NCBI GenBank assembly: GCA_030268105.1
Contig: BSDZ01000078.1
Location: 558,001 to 622,000, forward strand
DNA length: 64,000 nt
Direction of reading: 5' to 3'
Source: Volvox africanus
Lineage: Eukaryota > Chlorophyta > Chlorophyceae > Chlamydomonadales > Volvocaceae
In this document: positions 1-9,782 of the stretch, piece by piece
How the letters are laid out: the number at the start of each line of letters is the position of its first letter
How positions within the stretch are numbered: the stretch's first letter is position 1
Notes under the pieces: generated by a model
The model's database searches: none
Told to the model about the DNA's origin: nothing
What the model saw: only the letters and a program-made list of their open reading frames with translations
Program-made: the position numbers and the translations under genes

Positions 1-3000
1 GCTCCACAGCCACATTCCCAACCATGCGCATGACAGGATACGGACCAATCCAGCGGGGTAAGAGTTTTCGGGATCCGTCGGCCAAGGAACGCAAGTTCTT
101 GGTGCTTAGCAACACGAGTTGCCCTTCCGAAAACGTCACATCCTGCTTAGATTTGTTATAGTATTCCGTCGTTCGTTGCTGCACCGCGTCCAAACACAAC
201 TTCGCGTCTGTGATTCGGGACATAAAAGACTTGGCAAAAAGTTTAGCAGCAGGCACGTTCACTTCCAACTCACGCCACACGGGTAGCGCGGGATGAAATC
301 CGTAGTTAAGAAAGAACGGACTTTTGCCTGTAGAGCGGTTAACAGCATTGTTAAGCGCGAATTCTGCCGCAGTCAAATACGTATCCCAAACGAGTGGTGT
401 GCGACCAGCATAATTGCGCAACATATCACCCAACGTGCGGTTTGTGCGTTCGGTTTGACCATCAGTCTGCGGGTGATACGCCGTGCTCAGGTTGACGCGC
501 ATGCCAACTAGTTTGCAGAGCGCTTCCCAAAACTTAGACGTGAACTGTCCACCGCGGTCCGAGATCACATTTTTGGGAACCCCGTGTAACCGAACCACAT
601 TATCGAAAAACAAACGTGCGGTTTGCTCAGCCGTGCAGGATGATGTGCATGGTGCTAGGTGAACCATCTTAGTCAGACGATCGACCATTACGAACACCGC
701 ATCGTATCCCCCCTCAGTTTTGGGCAGCGCGACTACGAAGTCCATGGAAACACTTTCCCAAGGCGCATCCGGGACAGGCAACGGTTGCAACAACCCATGG
801 CCCTTACCGGACAAAGCCTTATTGCGCTGGCACAGACTGCATGTCTGGACGAAGTTCGCCGCATCCTTAGCCAAACGAGGCCACCAAAAGGAACGTTGCA
901 CCAAGTCGATCAATCGCTTGCTACCAGGGTGTCCTGCTAACGGGTCCTCGTGGAACTGCGCAAGGATGTCGTAGCGTAGCGTGTCGTCGTTCGGAACGAT
1001 GATTTGCGTAGCTGCACCCTCCGTCCGTAGCCAAAGGCCATTCTGCTTGCGAAGGTTTTCTACATTAGCCGGGTCCGCGAACCAGGCGTCTGCGTTGTAG
1101 GCAACCTTCAACCGCTCCGCGAGGTCCGTCGCGATCGGTACCTCCTCGCTACGCGGCCGCACGACGGGCGCTGCCAAAATTGCAGTGTGTAGCGACGGAT
1201 GTCGACTGAGAGCATCGGCAATATTCAATTTACCAGAAATATACTCCCAGGTGCAGTCGAACCTAGCTAGGTATTCCATCCACCTAGCCTGACGGCGGTT
1301 CAACGTCGGAACGCTTTGCAAAAACGTTAGGGGCTTATGGTCAGTCTTTAAAGTAAACGGGCGTCCCTCGAGGTAACAGCGCCATTCCTTTAAAGCATGC
1401 AGCACGGCCAGAAGCTCCTGTTCCCCGGTGGTGTAGCGAATCTCCGCACCAGAAAACTTCTTACTCGTGAAGGCGATCGGTCGCCCTTCCTGTAACAATA
1501 CAGCGCCGCTTCCAAATATTGAGGCATCAGACACTACCTCAACACGAAATGGCAACGAGTAATCAGGGAATGCAAGGGTGACATCTTCGGCAACGATTCG
1601 TTTGAGCTCTTCGAATGCCCGCTGGCATTGCGACGTCCACGACTCGAGCAAAACGAAAACGCCTTTGCGAGTTAAGTTAGTAAGCGGGGCCGCAATGATG
1701 GAATATTTTTCAGTGAACTTTCGGAAATAATTGGTCAAGCCAAGGAACTTACGCAGCTCCGTGAGGTTCTGAGGCGCGGGCCAATCGCGAACCACGGCGA
1801 CCTTCCGCGGGTCCATCTTCACACCGGTGGCCGACACAATGTGGCCCAAATATTCCACCTGAGGCTGCGCCCAAAAGCATTTGGCGCGTTTAGCAAACAA
1901 TTGCTCCCGCCTCATAACGTCGAGCACGAGCCGAAGATGCTCCAAGTGCTCCTCGCGCGTCTTAGAATATACCAAGATGTCATCCAGGTAGCAAACAACG
2001 AACCTGTCGATAAACGGCCTAAACATTCGGTCCATAACCGCCTGAAACGTCGCAGGGGCATTAGTCAAACCAAACGATAGGACCGTATACTCAAAGTGAC
2101 CGAAGGGCGTCCGAAAAGCGGTTTTCGGAATATCAGAGGCAGCGATGCGAATCTGATTGTAGCCCTGTTGTAAGTCAATTGAGGAAAAATAAGCCGAGCC
2201 CTTCAGCTTATCCAACAGGTCGTCAACGCGTGGCAAAGGGTAGCGATTTTTCACCGTATTCGCATTTAACCCCCGGTAATCAATGCACATGCGCAAGGTC
2301 CCATCCTTCTTACCGACAAACAAAATCGGTGCAGAATACGGGGATGTGCTGGGGCGTATCATACCCTTCACGAGCAAATCCGTCACCTGGCGCTTTACCT
2401 CATCCAGCTCCAATGGACTCAACCTGTACATTGGCCGGGCCGTAGGCTGCGCTCCAGGCATGAGAGGGATTGTGTGATCAACAGGACGCATAGGTGGTAG
2501 GCCAGGGATATCTTTAAAGACGTCCTCATACTGCGACAGTAGGGCCTCAACCTCAGGATCCGCAGAAATCTGCGCGGTGGTGACACAACAGCTCACCCGC
2601 GGCCTTAAAAGCAGTCCGTGGGCACCCTTCTGTAACAAACGGACGGCCTCCTTACACCCGACTAGCTCTGGTTCGATTGGCGCGGCCATTGCGGTCACAG
2701 CGAAATTAACCATAGGCACCGCCTCAGTTTCGCCCTCCTTTGGTGTGACATGTTCGAACGACAGGAAAGGTACCTTAATCGACAGAGTACCCTTGCACAT
2801 ATGCAGGGTTGCGGTCTCCATGTCGATGCGCGCGCGGTACTGTCGTAATGTCGAAGACCCCATTATGTACGGTGCAGTCTCTGCTAAGCCCTGCAGCACG
2901 TACGGCCGGGTCACAACACGCAAAGGGCCTATCGATAGGCTAAGGGTAATCCTGCCCACGATGGGATGCTTACCCCCGTCAGCAAGGGTAACCTGTGGAC

Positions 3001-3712
3001 AATCAGACGACTCTGGGGACAACCCCAGCACATTCACCTCTGCGACAGAGATGAAGTCGTCGCTGGCACCGGTGTCAACAAGTGCCTTCAGAGTACGGCC
3101 ATTCAAACCGATCTGAACCACAGGGACACGGTTATCTATGAGCGACTGCCCAGCAGACAACGTCAGTGCACTTAGGGCGGGTCCGTAACCTACGGCACCC
3201 CCGTCAGGAGCTTCGTACCAAACGTCAACCGAGTAGGATGTGCTTGGCCACGGAGCCAGCGTACCCTCCCGATCCACACCATTAAACAAAACGGTGCCCG
3301 GCTCGAACCGGTGGACATGCCGCATACCCCTTAACGATGCCTCTGCCTTGCGCCGACAGAAAGCGGGGAGTAAAACACATGCGGCGGTGCCTGGATATTG
3401 ACGCCTACACCTCCTGTATATGGCCAACTGTTCCGACATCTCACGCAGAGACGAGGGGATGAACAAAACCACGTGGTTAGACAGATCGATAGACGACAGG
3501 GGACGGCGAGGTGTAAACGAATTACACAACGGGTCGAAGCAGAGAAGTCCCGTGCGTCCATCAAGCGTGATGCGTCGCGCAATGACTCGCTCGATGTGTC
3601 CAAGTACACAAGGCAACAATGCCTTAACGGCTGGCCGTAAGGATGACCACCGACCACGCGTTAGTTCAGAAATCCCAGGTGGTGCCCCCTCCGCAGGAAC
3701 CCGGGCAAGCCC
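1..3712 (-). CDS. pol: pol of element A (partial): protease, RT, RNase H, integrase
   Basis: This is the Gag-Pol polyprotein part downstream of the gag UAG, in the same frame as gag. It carries an aspartic protease, reverse transcriptase with a YLDD core, RNase H with a connection region, and integrase through its GPY/F region. The chromodomain and stop lie beyond position 1. The minus-strand frame appears open from the UAG at 3713-3715 to the window edge. I checked this directly at the 3' end (1-200), where it reads the integrase C-terminal region without a break. There is no ATG at the start of pol, as in E, so expression probably depends on readthrough. The protein would copy element RNA into DNA and integrate it. 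Confidence 0.85.
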
Positions 3713-4948
3713 CTATTTCGGCTGAGGTACAAACGGCGGCATTAGCGGGCAATCCTTAGTGGAATGGCTCTCCGCACACCGTAGACAAACGTTGGCCAAT
3801 TTCCGACGCTCGAATTCGGAACGATTGCAATTCCATTTTGGCATATACGTGTCGTCCGTGCGAGTCCGCTTTGCATTGGGGTCAGAACGCTGTGCGGCTG
3901 CCGTCGACGGCGCACCACCACACTTCCTGTTTTTAGCCGGGTCCGAGCTCGGACCTGCTCCTCCTGACCCACGGACACCCGAGCCAGCGCCCCCGCGCGC
4001 CTGGCGTTGCCGGTTGCTGTGTCGCGTCGCGGCAGTAGGCGTGGGGCGGGTCGCTCCGAAGTCCTGGTCAAGAGCTACGGCTTCCCCAAGCGGATCCTGC
4101 ACTTGCACGGCATTTGCACGAGGGGCAGACTTGACTTCTTCCTCACCGGCAAGGAGTCGTATCTCTGTGCCCTTAGCAAAAGCGACCAAAGCATCATACG
4201 ACTTGATCTGCGCTCCAACCAAGTCAGTAGCGCACCATTTAGCCAAAAGTTTCGTCAGGCCTCGCCTAAACCAAAAGACACGCTCAGTTTCAGTGAGGTC
4301 AGCAATGGGAGTCACAAGTGCTTCGAAGCGTGACTGGTACGCAGGTACATTCTCATCCCGACGCATGTGGTAGCTACCGGCTGCCAAAACCTTACGAGCT
4401 TCCACATCGCGTGCTTGAACCTCAGTAGTGAATCGTGCGAGCAAAGCGGCGACCAACTCGTCAAAAGTATAGTTGTCCTGGGCGTTGGTCCAATTGCGAT
4501 ACCAGTCCTTCGCTGAGCCCTCGACGGTGTTACCAACGAAGAGACACCTGATACCGTCATTATCGCCACCATGAACAGCCTGGAGATACTTTTTAGCGTC
4601 ACGCACGTACGCACGAGTTGCATCGGCTATGCTATGCCCTGGTGTCTTGTCGGTCAGCGAAATATTGAGCCTAGGAACGGGAATTGACAATCTCATCACC
4701 TCAGGGATGTCATCATGCCCTCGAGCTTGAGGTAATGGTAGAACCCTTGTTCCAGCAGTGTTGTCCATATTCGTGTTCACTGCTGAATGTGGCACAATTA
4801 AGTGAGCAGGGATCTGAAGGAAAAGGGGCTCTTGAGTGGCTCGTGCGCCAACAGCCTCAAGACCTCTGTCCGGTGCTCTAACAGCCACAACAAAATCGGG
4901 TTGGCTAGCTAGGCTAGTGTGCGGCGTATCGTCGTGTTCCGCGGACAT
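3713..4948 (-). CDS. gag: gag of element A
   Basis: A 411-codon capsid/nucleocapsid precursor, identical in length to gag of E. It has an acidic N-terminal part, a central Retrotrans_gag-type region with the conserved DWYRNW and FDELVAALLARF segments, a basic Gly/Ser/Arg-rich linker, and one zinc knuckle near the C-terminus (CLRCAESHSTKDC). The knuckle spacing is CX2CX3HX4C, one residue shorter than the usual retroviral CX2CX4HX4C. The ORF ends at UAG with pol following in the same frame. Gag would assemble the cytoplasmic particle and package RNA. It differs from E by scattered substitutions only. Confidence 0.93.
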   Translation of the reverse strand: MSAEHDDTPHTSLASQPDFVVAVRAPDRGLEAVGARATQEPLFLQIPAHLIVPHSAVNTNMDNTAGTRVLPLPQARGHDDIPEVMRLSIPVPRLNISLTDKTPGHSIADATRAYVRDAKKYLQAVHGGDNDGIRCLFVGNTVEGSAKDWYRNWTNAQDNYTFDELVAALLARFTTEVQARDVEARKVLAAGSYHMRRDENVPAYQSRFEALVTPIADLTETERVFWFRRGLTKLLAKWCATDLVGAQIKSYDALVAFAKGTEIRLLAGEEEVKSAPRANAVQVQDPLGEAVALDQDFGATRPTPTAATRHSNRQRQARGGAGSGVRGSGGAGPSSDPAKNRKCGGAPSTAAAQRSDPNAKRTRTDDTYMPKWNCNRSEFERRKLANVCLRCAESHSTKDCPLMPPFVPQPK

Positions 4949-5388
4949 GGAGCACGAAACGATACCCTAGGTTTGCGTAATAGAAGCCGACTTCTATCGC
5001 AAGGGCAAGAGTACAAAGCGATTCGGTGAGCCTACCGACAGTACTCTTGAGAAGATTCAGTAAACTCAGCAAGTACTTGCCCAGCTGAGTCCTGATCTCT
5101 GTAGTTTGGGCAATGAGAGTCGCCAACTGGTCCGGACGAAAGCCGGTCTCAGTCGCCGCAGCAAGCAATGCCGGTGCACTGAGATTACCTGCGACTCAGA
5201 GCGTACACTTACACAACAAGTGCAGCAATCTAAGTAAAAGCAATTAAACAATTACAAACCGGAAGCGGCGGCGTCCAAAACGGCGCGGCCTAGGTCTTCG
5301 GCAAAAGTATCTAGCGGTCCTCATGGTTCGTCGCTGGAACTCGCCATAGAAAGAACCTACTTCCGATTAGACAAAGAGAGACAGTTAG

Positions 5389-5414
5389 GCAACGAACCTG
5401 TCTCGATACCAAGT
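5389..5414 (-). promoter_or_regulatory. Primer-binding site of element A
   Basis: Directly inside the 5' LTR, the minus strand reads TTGGTATCGAGACAGG, as in E. The first eight bases match the complement of the CCA end of plant-type initiator tRNA-Met, and the rest matches imperfectly. The assignment to initiator Met is an inference. Confidence 0.6.
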
Positions 5415-6238
5415 TGTTGTACCTCTCGTTCGCGTTTGCTCATAAGTATCTGCACGTCTGGAGACTTTCGACACCGATTAGCGAGCACTTGCAAGTACAG
5501 CAAGGCAAGCGCGAGCAAACAGAGACAGCGGAAGACTTCAAGACGAAGAGAGAAATAACTTACAGTTTTACAGATCGGAACGATGCAATGGACGAAATCG
5601 CCGTCAGCGCCGGAAGCAAGCAATCATCACGTGGCGGTGATTAGCGAAGTTCAGGCTTAGCTCGGGCTAAGTAGAATAGCGTATAGCAATAGAAATGTAG
5701 AACACACAAGTGTTCTCCGGTATCGAATGTCTTGTCTTGCTTAGCCGTCCTCGCATCTGTTATACTCGCAGTATCGCAATGCCGTACGATTCACATTAGG
5801 AGGCCGATCCTAGATGTGACAATCCTACTGCGTATAGGCGATGTCTACGCATAACAACGTATAAGCCTTTCCGGCATTCGCATGATGCAAGGGTCCGGAT
5901 AACGATATCCGGTTGCAGGGCATGTATCGCGACGAGTGCGGCGCTCTCAACGTGTGCTTTAATGAAGTAATATTATATCAGATAATATTACTTATCGTTT
6001 CGTAGCACGAGCATAATGCGCACTTCAATGCTTCGGGCTTTCATGCATGCTAGGCGGATTTGCCATGATGCGATGTCGCGATGGATAATGACAACATGCC
6101 AAATGCATATATAAATGTACACGAATACATTTATATCATGCAGATTCATTCATATGCAATGTGTTCATCACAATAACACTTCGCCTTGTAGGATCACATT
6201 GACCTACGCATCGGCGGGAAACTAACCATAGCACAACA
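5415..6238 (-). repeat. 5' LTR of element A
   Basis: This 824-bp LTR has the same length as the LTRs of E and the same TGTTGT...ACAACA ends, read on the minus strand. It carries the GGATATC-type hairpin of the A/E subgroup (CCGGATA-TCGT-TATCCGG), the AT-rich 12-bp stem and the CACAT/ATGTG stem described for E. The flank outside it starts at 6239. Confidence 0.93.
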
Positions 6239-6864
6239 GCCTGCGCAAGCAAGGTTGTCCAATAGAACTGCTACCGTACGACATGGACGACCTGACGACT
6301 GTGTACAATTGGTGGCATTAAATGTACATATAAAGGATGTTGTAAAGCAGGGTTACGAAACATTGTTGCTTACATGGGATTGATTGGCAGCCGCACAACC
6401 CTGGACGGAGTACGGAAGCACTACTCTTCACTTTTAAGTAGTACGTATGCATAAGATTTGTATTTTACTTTAACTAGTAAAAGAATAAATTTTTTTCCTG
6501 CATTTATTTTTGTCGTGTACGAAATACTTTATTGCCACCAACCCGCAGAAAAACGGCCGAAATGACGTGCCATTAGGAACTCATAATGGGCGCCCTAGCA
6601 AAGGCCAAAAGCAGCCCGCGCATGGTGAAGATGCATCGATGATGGTGCTGGCTGCCAACGCAGCTAGCATACATCAGAAGGAGAAGGAGATCAAGGCCGC
6701 TAGACGCTGACAGGTTAGTGCAAATACTAGTAGTACGGAGAGTGGATGATGGGATGTGCAAATTACCAGGCGCGCTTAGCAAAATTATTGCTGGATGGGT
6801 GATGTACATCACGGATCTCATATACAGGGATGTACAGATCATTAATGTCCTTTAACCTGTTTTC
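6239..6864. other. Low-copy flank between element A and a solo LTR
   Basis: No LTR-element sequence is recognisable here. A plus-strand open frame at 6510-6710 (66 codons, charged and rich in Lys, Gln and Ala) is followed at about 6713 by CAG/GTTAGT, which looks like a splice donor. It could be an upstream exon of the gene whose later exons lie at 7742-8705, but its frame meets a TGA just before that donor, so this is weak. Confidence 0.4.
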
Positions 6865-7675
6865 TGTTGTACCTCTCCTCCGTGTTTGCTCATAAGTATC
6901 TGCGCATCTGAAGGCTTTCGACACCGATGCGCGAGCACTTGCAAGTACAGTAAGACAAGCGCGAGCAAACAGAGACAGCGGAAGACTTCAGTCTTACAGA
7001 TCGAAGCGGTGCAATGGACGTAAATCACCGTCAGCGCCGGAAGCAAGCAATCATCACGCGGCGGTGAATAGCGAAGTTTAGGCTTAGCTCGGGCTAAGTA
7101 GGATAGCGTATAGTAATAATAGCGTAGAACACACAAGTGTTCTCCGGTATCGAATGTCTTATCTTGCTTAGCCGTCCTCGCATCTGTTATACTCGCAGCA
7201 TCGCAATGCCGTACGATTCACACTAGGAGGCCGATCCTAAGTGTGACAACCCTACTGCGTATAGGCGATGTCCACGCACAACAACGTATAAGCCTTTCCG
7301 GCATTCGCATGATGCAAGGGTCCGAATAACGATATTCGGTTGCAAGGCATGCATCGCGATGAGTGCGGCGCTCTCAACGTGTGCTTTAATGAAGTAATAT
7401 TATATCAAATAATATTACTTATCGTTTCGTAGCACGAGCATAATGCGCACTTCAATGATTCGGTATTTCATGCATGCTAGGCGGATTTGCCATGATGCGA
7501 TGTCGTGATGGATAATGATAACATGCCAAATGCATATATAAATGTACACGAATACATCTATATCATGCAGGTTCATTCATATGCAATAGTCATTCATGCA
7601 TTCATCAAGATAACACTTTGCCTCGTAGGGTCGCATCGACCTACGCATCAGCAGGAAACGAACCGTAGCACAACA
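6865..7675 (-). repeat. Solo LTR, family 1, with 5-bp target duplication
   Basis: An 811-bp family 1 LTR on the minus strand with intact TGTTGT and ACAACA ends and no element interior on either side. It is flanked by the exact 5-bp duplication TTTTC (6860-6864 and 7676-7680), so it is a genuine insertion reduced to one LTR by LTR-LTR recombination. It lies upstream of the exons at 7742-8705, probably in an intron of that gene or just 5' of it. Confidence 0.92.
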
Positions 7676-7741
7676 TTTTCTCCTTTCTGTCTTTTATGTA
7701 ATTGTTCCTATTCTCCCCAAACGTACTTCCTTTTTATGAAG

Positions 7742-8705
7742 GCAAAGAGTTCACAGCCCTCTACGACAAGGAACTCCAGCAGGAAAGCTAGGAACTCAAG
7801 CAAGGCGGCAGCAAAAAAGGTACAGCCCATTCATCCTGTCTTCCTGTTTTATTGAGCTGTAATTTCATGTTTCACTATATTCTTTTCATTTGCTGTGTGC
7901 TTTGTCATTTGATGTGCCATATGTCGATTTATTTTTCTCTTTTTTGATAGAAATTGTAAGCTTGTAATTTCTCAAATCATATATGTATGCTAACGTCGGC
8001 CCTTGATGGTAACGAACGATGTCGATGTGCGGCCATCCACGAAAGTGAGGTGACCAAGCACGGGCACCAAAAGAAAGGTACGAAATATTGAGGTAAGACA
8101 TTACTTACTTTTTAATATAACCTTTTTATTACTACCAAGTCCCTTCACGTATTTTGGACCAGCAGGTGCCGTTGGAAGACAAGTCTACGGATGACGATGA
8201 CAGTTACGACCACCAGGGACGGAAGGTAATTTCCTTAGTTCAGCTTATTATCTAAATTCCCTTCATGTTTGAATGTATAATTATAATATGTGTTGTTTCG
8301 ACTGATAAAGGTCAAGAGTGTTTCGGAAGGTGTGCGATGTACACGGGCACTACGTCAACGTGGGAGCTCAGGGAGTTAGCAGAAACAGGTAATAAAGTGT
8401 CCAAGTACAAAGTACAGCAAATGAAAGACTATGCTTTTAGAATGATTAGTGGTACTTAAAAGCACTGCCCACCCTAGACATGATTAAGATTATTGTAACC
8501 GGAAGTGATAATTGCTGAGTGGTGACAGCTTAATTTACATTTATACATATGCATGTAAATAAGTATAATTTTCCTTTTCTAAACTTTTCAGGAGTTGCTT
8601 GAGGAGGAGGTGAGCGAGGACGAGAAGATTGAGGACGAGCAGGATGACGCCACCACTGCACCAGAGGAGGACGAAAACAGAGAGAGTGAAATAGAAGACT
8701 ATTAG
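7742..8705 (+). CDS. Candidate small-exon host gene, 3' exons, acidic C-terminus
   Basis: No family is recognised. Three exon-like pieces stand out, each flanked by splice-like sites. The first is 7742-7819 (26 codons, Ser/Lys/Ala-rich, donor AAG/GTACAG). The second is 8166-8225 (20 codons, acidic, acceptor CAG, donor AAG/GTAATT). The third is 8592-8705 (37 codons plus TAG, very rich in Glu and Asp, acceptor TTTTCAG). All three keep phase 0. A fourth possible exon lies around 8312-8386, but I could not fit its phase. The bases between are AT-rich, as introns would be. The product would be a low-complexity charged protein, perhaps nuclear. The frame stays open for about 39 codons after the TAG before a TGA. 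The upstream end is unresolved, and this could also be an old transposon gene. Confidence 0.35.
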
Positions 8706-9204
8706 ATAGAACTAACATCTAACATGTTTGTTTCTAAGCTTATATTAGAGCGGGCTGCTAAATGTGCAGTGGCAGATGAAGTTAGGATGTATGTACCTAA
8801 TGATGATTGAAATGATTGGTGCATGGTACAAATGATTATTGAACTCATAAACAAAATTTGATTGGCAGGATTGGATGTGTAGAAATTTGATTGTTTCGTT
8901 GAATTAATGCGTACTCACCAATGGCTGCTTACCTGGATGCTTTCTGAATATTGAACTGTAAATTATTGCCTGGAATATTTTCATCTATCAAAACTGAAAT
9001 CCTATTGATATTCTTCATAACAGCTACATACATTACGACAGGATAGTTTCCGTACACACAAAAATAGTTCTGCAGCGGGTGGGCAAAACAGCAAACAATA
9101 ACAGGAACGATAACTGAAACAGTAAAGAAATAACCAGAACGACCAAAAGTAGTTACAGTGAGCAAGAATGCGAGGCTGCCTCGTACGCAAAGCGAAAGTG
9201 GCGC
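8706..9204. other. AT-rich stretch, nothing recognised
   Basis: I see no protein family, repeat or RNA gene here. Short minus-strand open frames around 8929-9190 have no recognisable composition or motif. This is probably 3' flank of the candidate gene upstream. Confidence 0.5.
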
Positions 9205-9745
9205 GAATGTTGCTATCGCACGCGTAAGACCTTGCGAAAGCGTGCGAATATGTTAGTTACATGCGTTTAAAACTTTTACGCAACCCACAACTGCTACCTG
9301 TGTACGCATTATTCGCAGCATACGCAAGCATGCGTTAATGCGCGTTAATGCGCGTTAGGCGTGCGTATATTGTGCGTTAGAGAACTTTAACTTCCATGCA
9401 CGCTATGTATTTTTGCTTGCGTATGGGTCTCTAACGCTTGCGTTGCGTTAGGCCTAACGCACACCTTAGAATCTATGTGGGTGCGTTTGACATTGCGTAA
9501 GTTCGCGTTAGGTTGCGTTAGCTAACGCAAAGTAAACGCAAACATTTTCGTTCCCTCCCAAAAAAGTTTTTTTGCGATTGCGTTAGGTGCGTTAGGATTG
9601 CGTTAGCGATACACAAGCAATAACGCAATGCGTTTGATTTGCGTTAGGCTTTGCGTTAGCTCGCGTTAGTTCGCGTTAAGCTTGCGTTAGGCTTGCGTTA
9701 GGGGTCCCTAACGCGAGCCTAACGCGAGCTAACGCACGAATTCCT
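9205..9745. repeat. TGCGTTA-rich block ending in a nested hairpin
   Basis: About 540 bp is packed with TGCGTTA/GCGTTAG words on the plus strand and their complement CTAACGCA in some stretches, at irregular spacing. The right end is a near-perfect foldback: GCGTTAGGG (9695-9703), a two-base turn, CCCTAACGC (9706-9714), then a second paired block GCGTTAGGC (9684-9692) with GCCTAACGC (9717-9725). It directly abuts the truncated 5' end of element B. It is neither an LTR nor a regular tandem array. A foldback or MITE-like element or a decayed satellite are the options. Confidence 0.75.
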
Positions 9746-9782
9746 TGTTATAGTGTTTACTAGTATGGCCCAAGTTGCACCT

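Larger units (their letters stand above)
1..6238 (-). mobile_element. Element A: family 1 Ty3/gypsy chromovirus, running off the left edge
   Basis: Read on the minus strand, this copy has a complete 5' LTR (5415-6238), a primer-binding site, a leader, gag and then pol, which leaves the window at position 1. Its order and sequence match the complete element E at 38591-46061 almost throughout. The 3' end of pol, the polypurine tract and the 3' LTR lie outside the window, so its target duplication cannot be checked. Gag is full length and pol shows no stop I could find, so A and E are the two best-preserved copies here and lie in opposite orientations about 33 kb apart. One visible defect is a CGA to TGA change in the 31-codon leader ORF near 5325. 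Confidence 0.93.

Noticed and set aside
2577..3116. Long antisense open frames inside pol (also at 20327, 33303, 41713 and others)
   Set aside because: They mirror the pol coding strand and recur in every copy only because pol itself is conserved. They show no independent family or start signals.
9205..9745. CRISPR array or telomere repeat
   Set aside because: Unit spacing is irregular, there are no uniform spacers, both orientations occur and the word TGCGTTA is not a known telomere unit. TTAGGG appears only at the hairpin turn.
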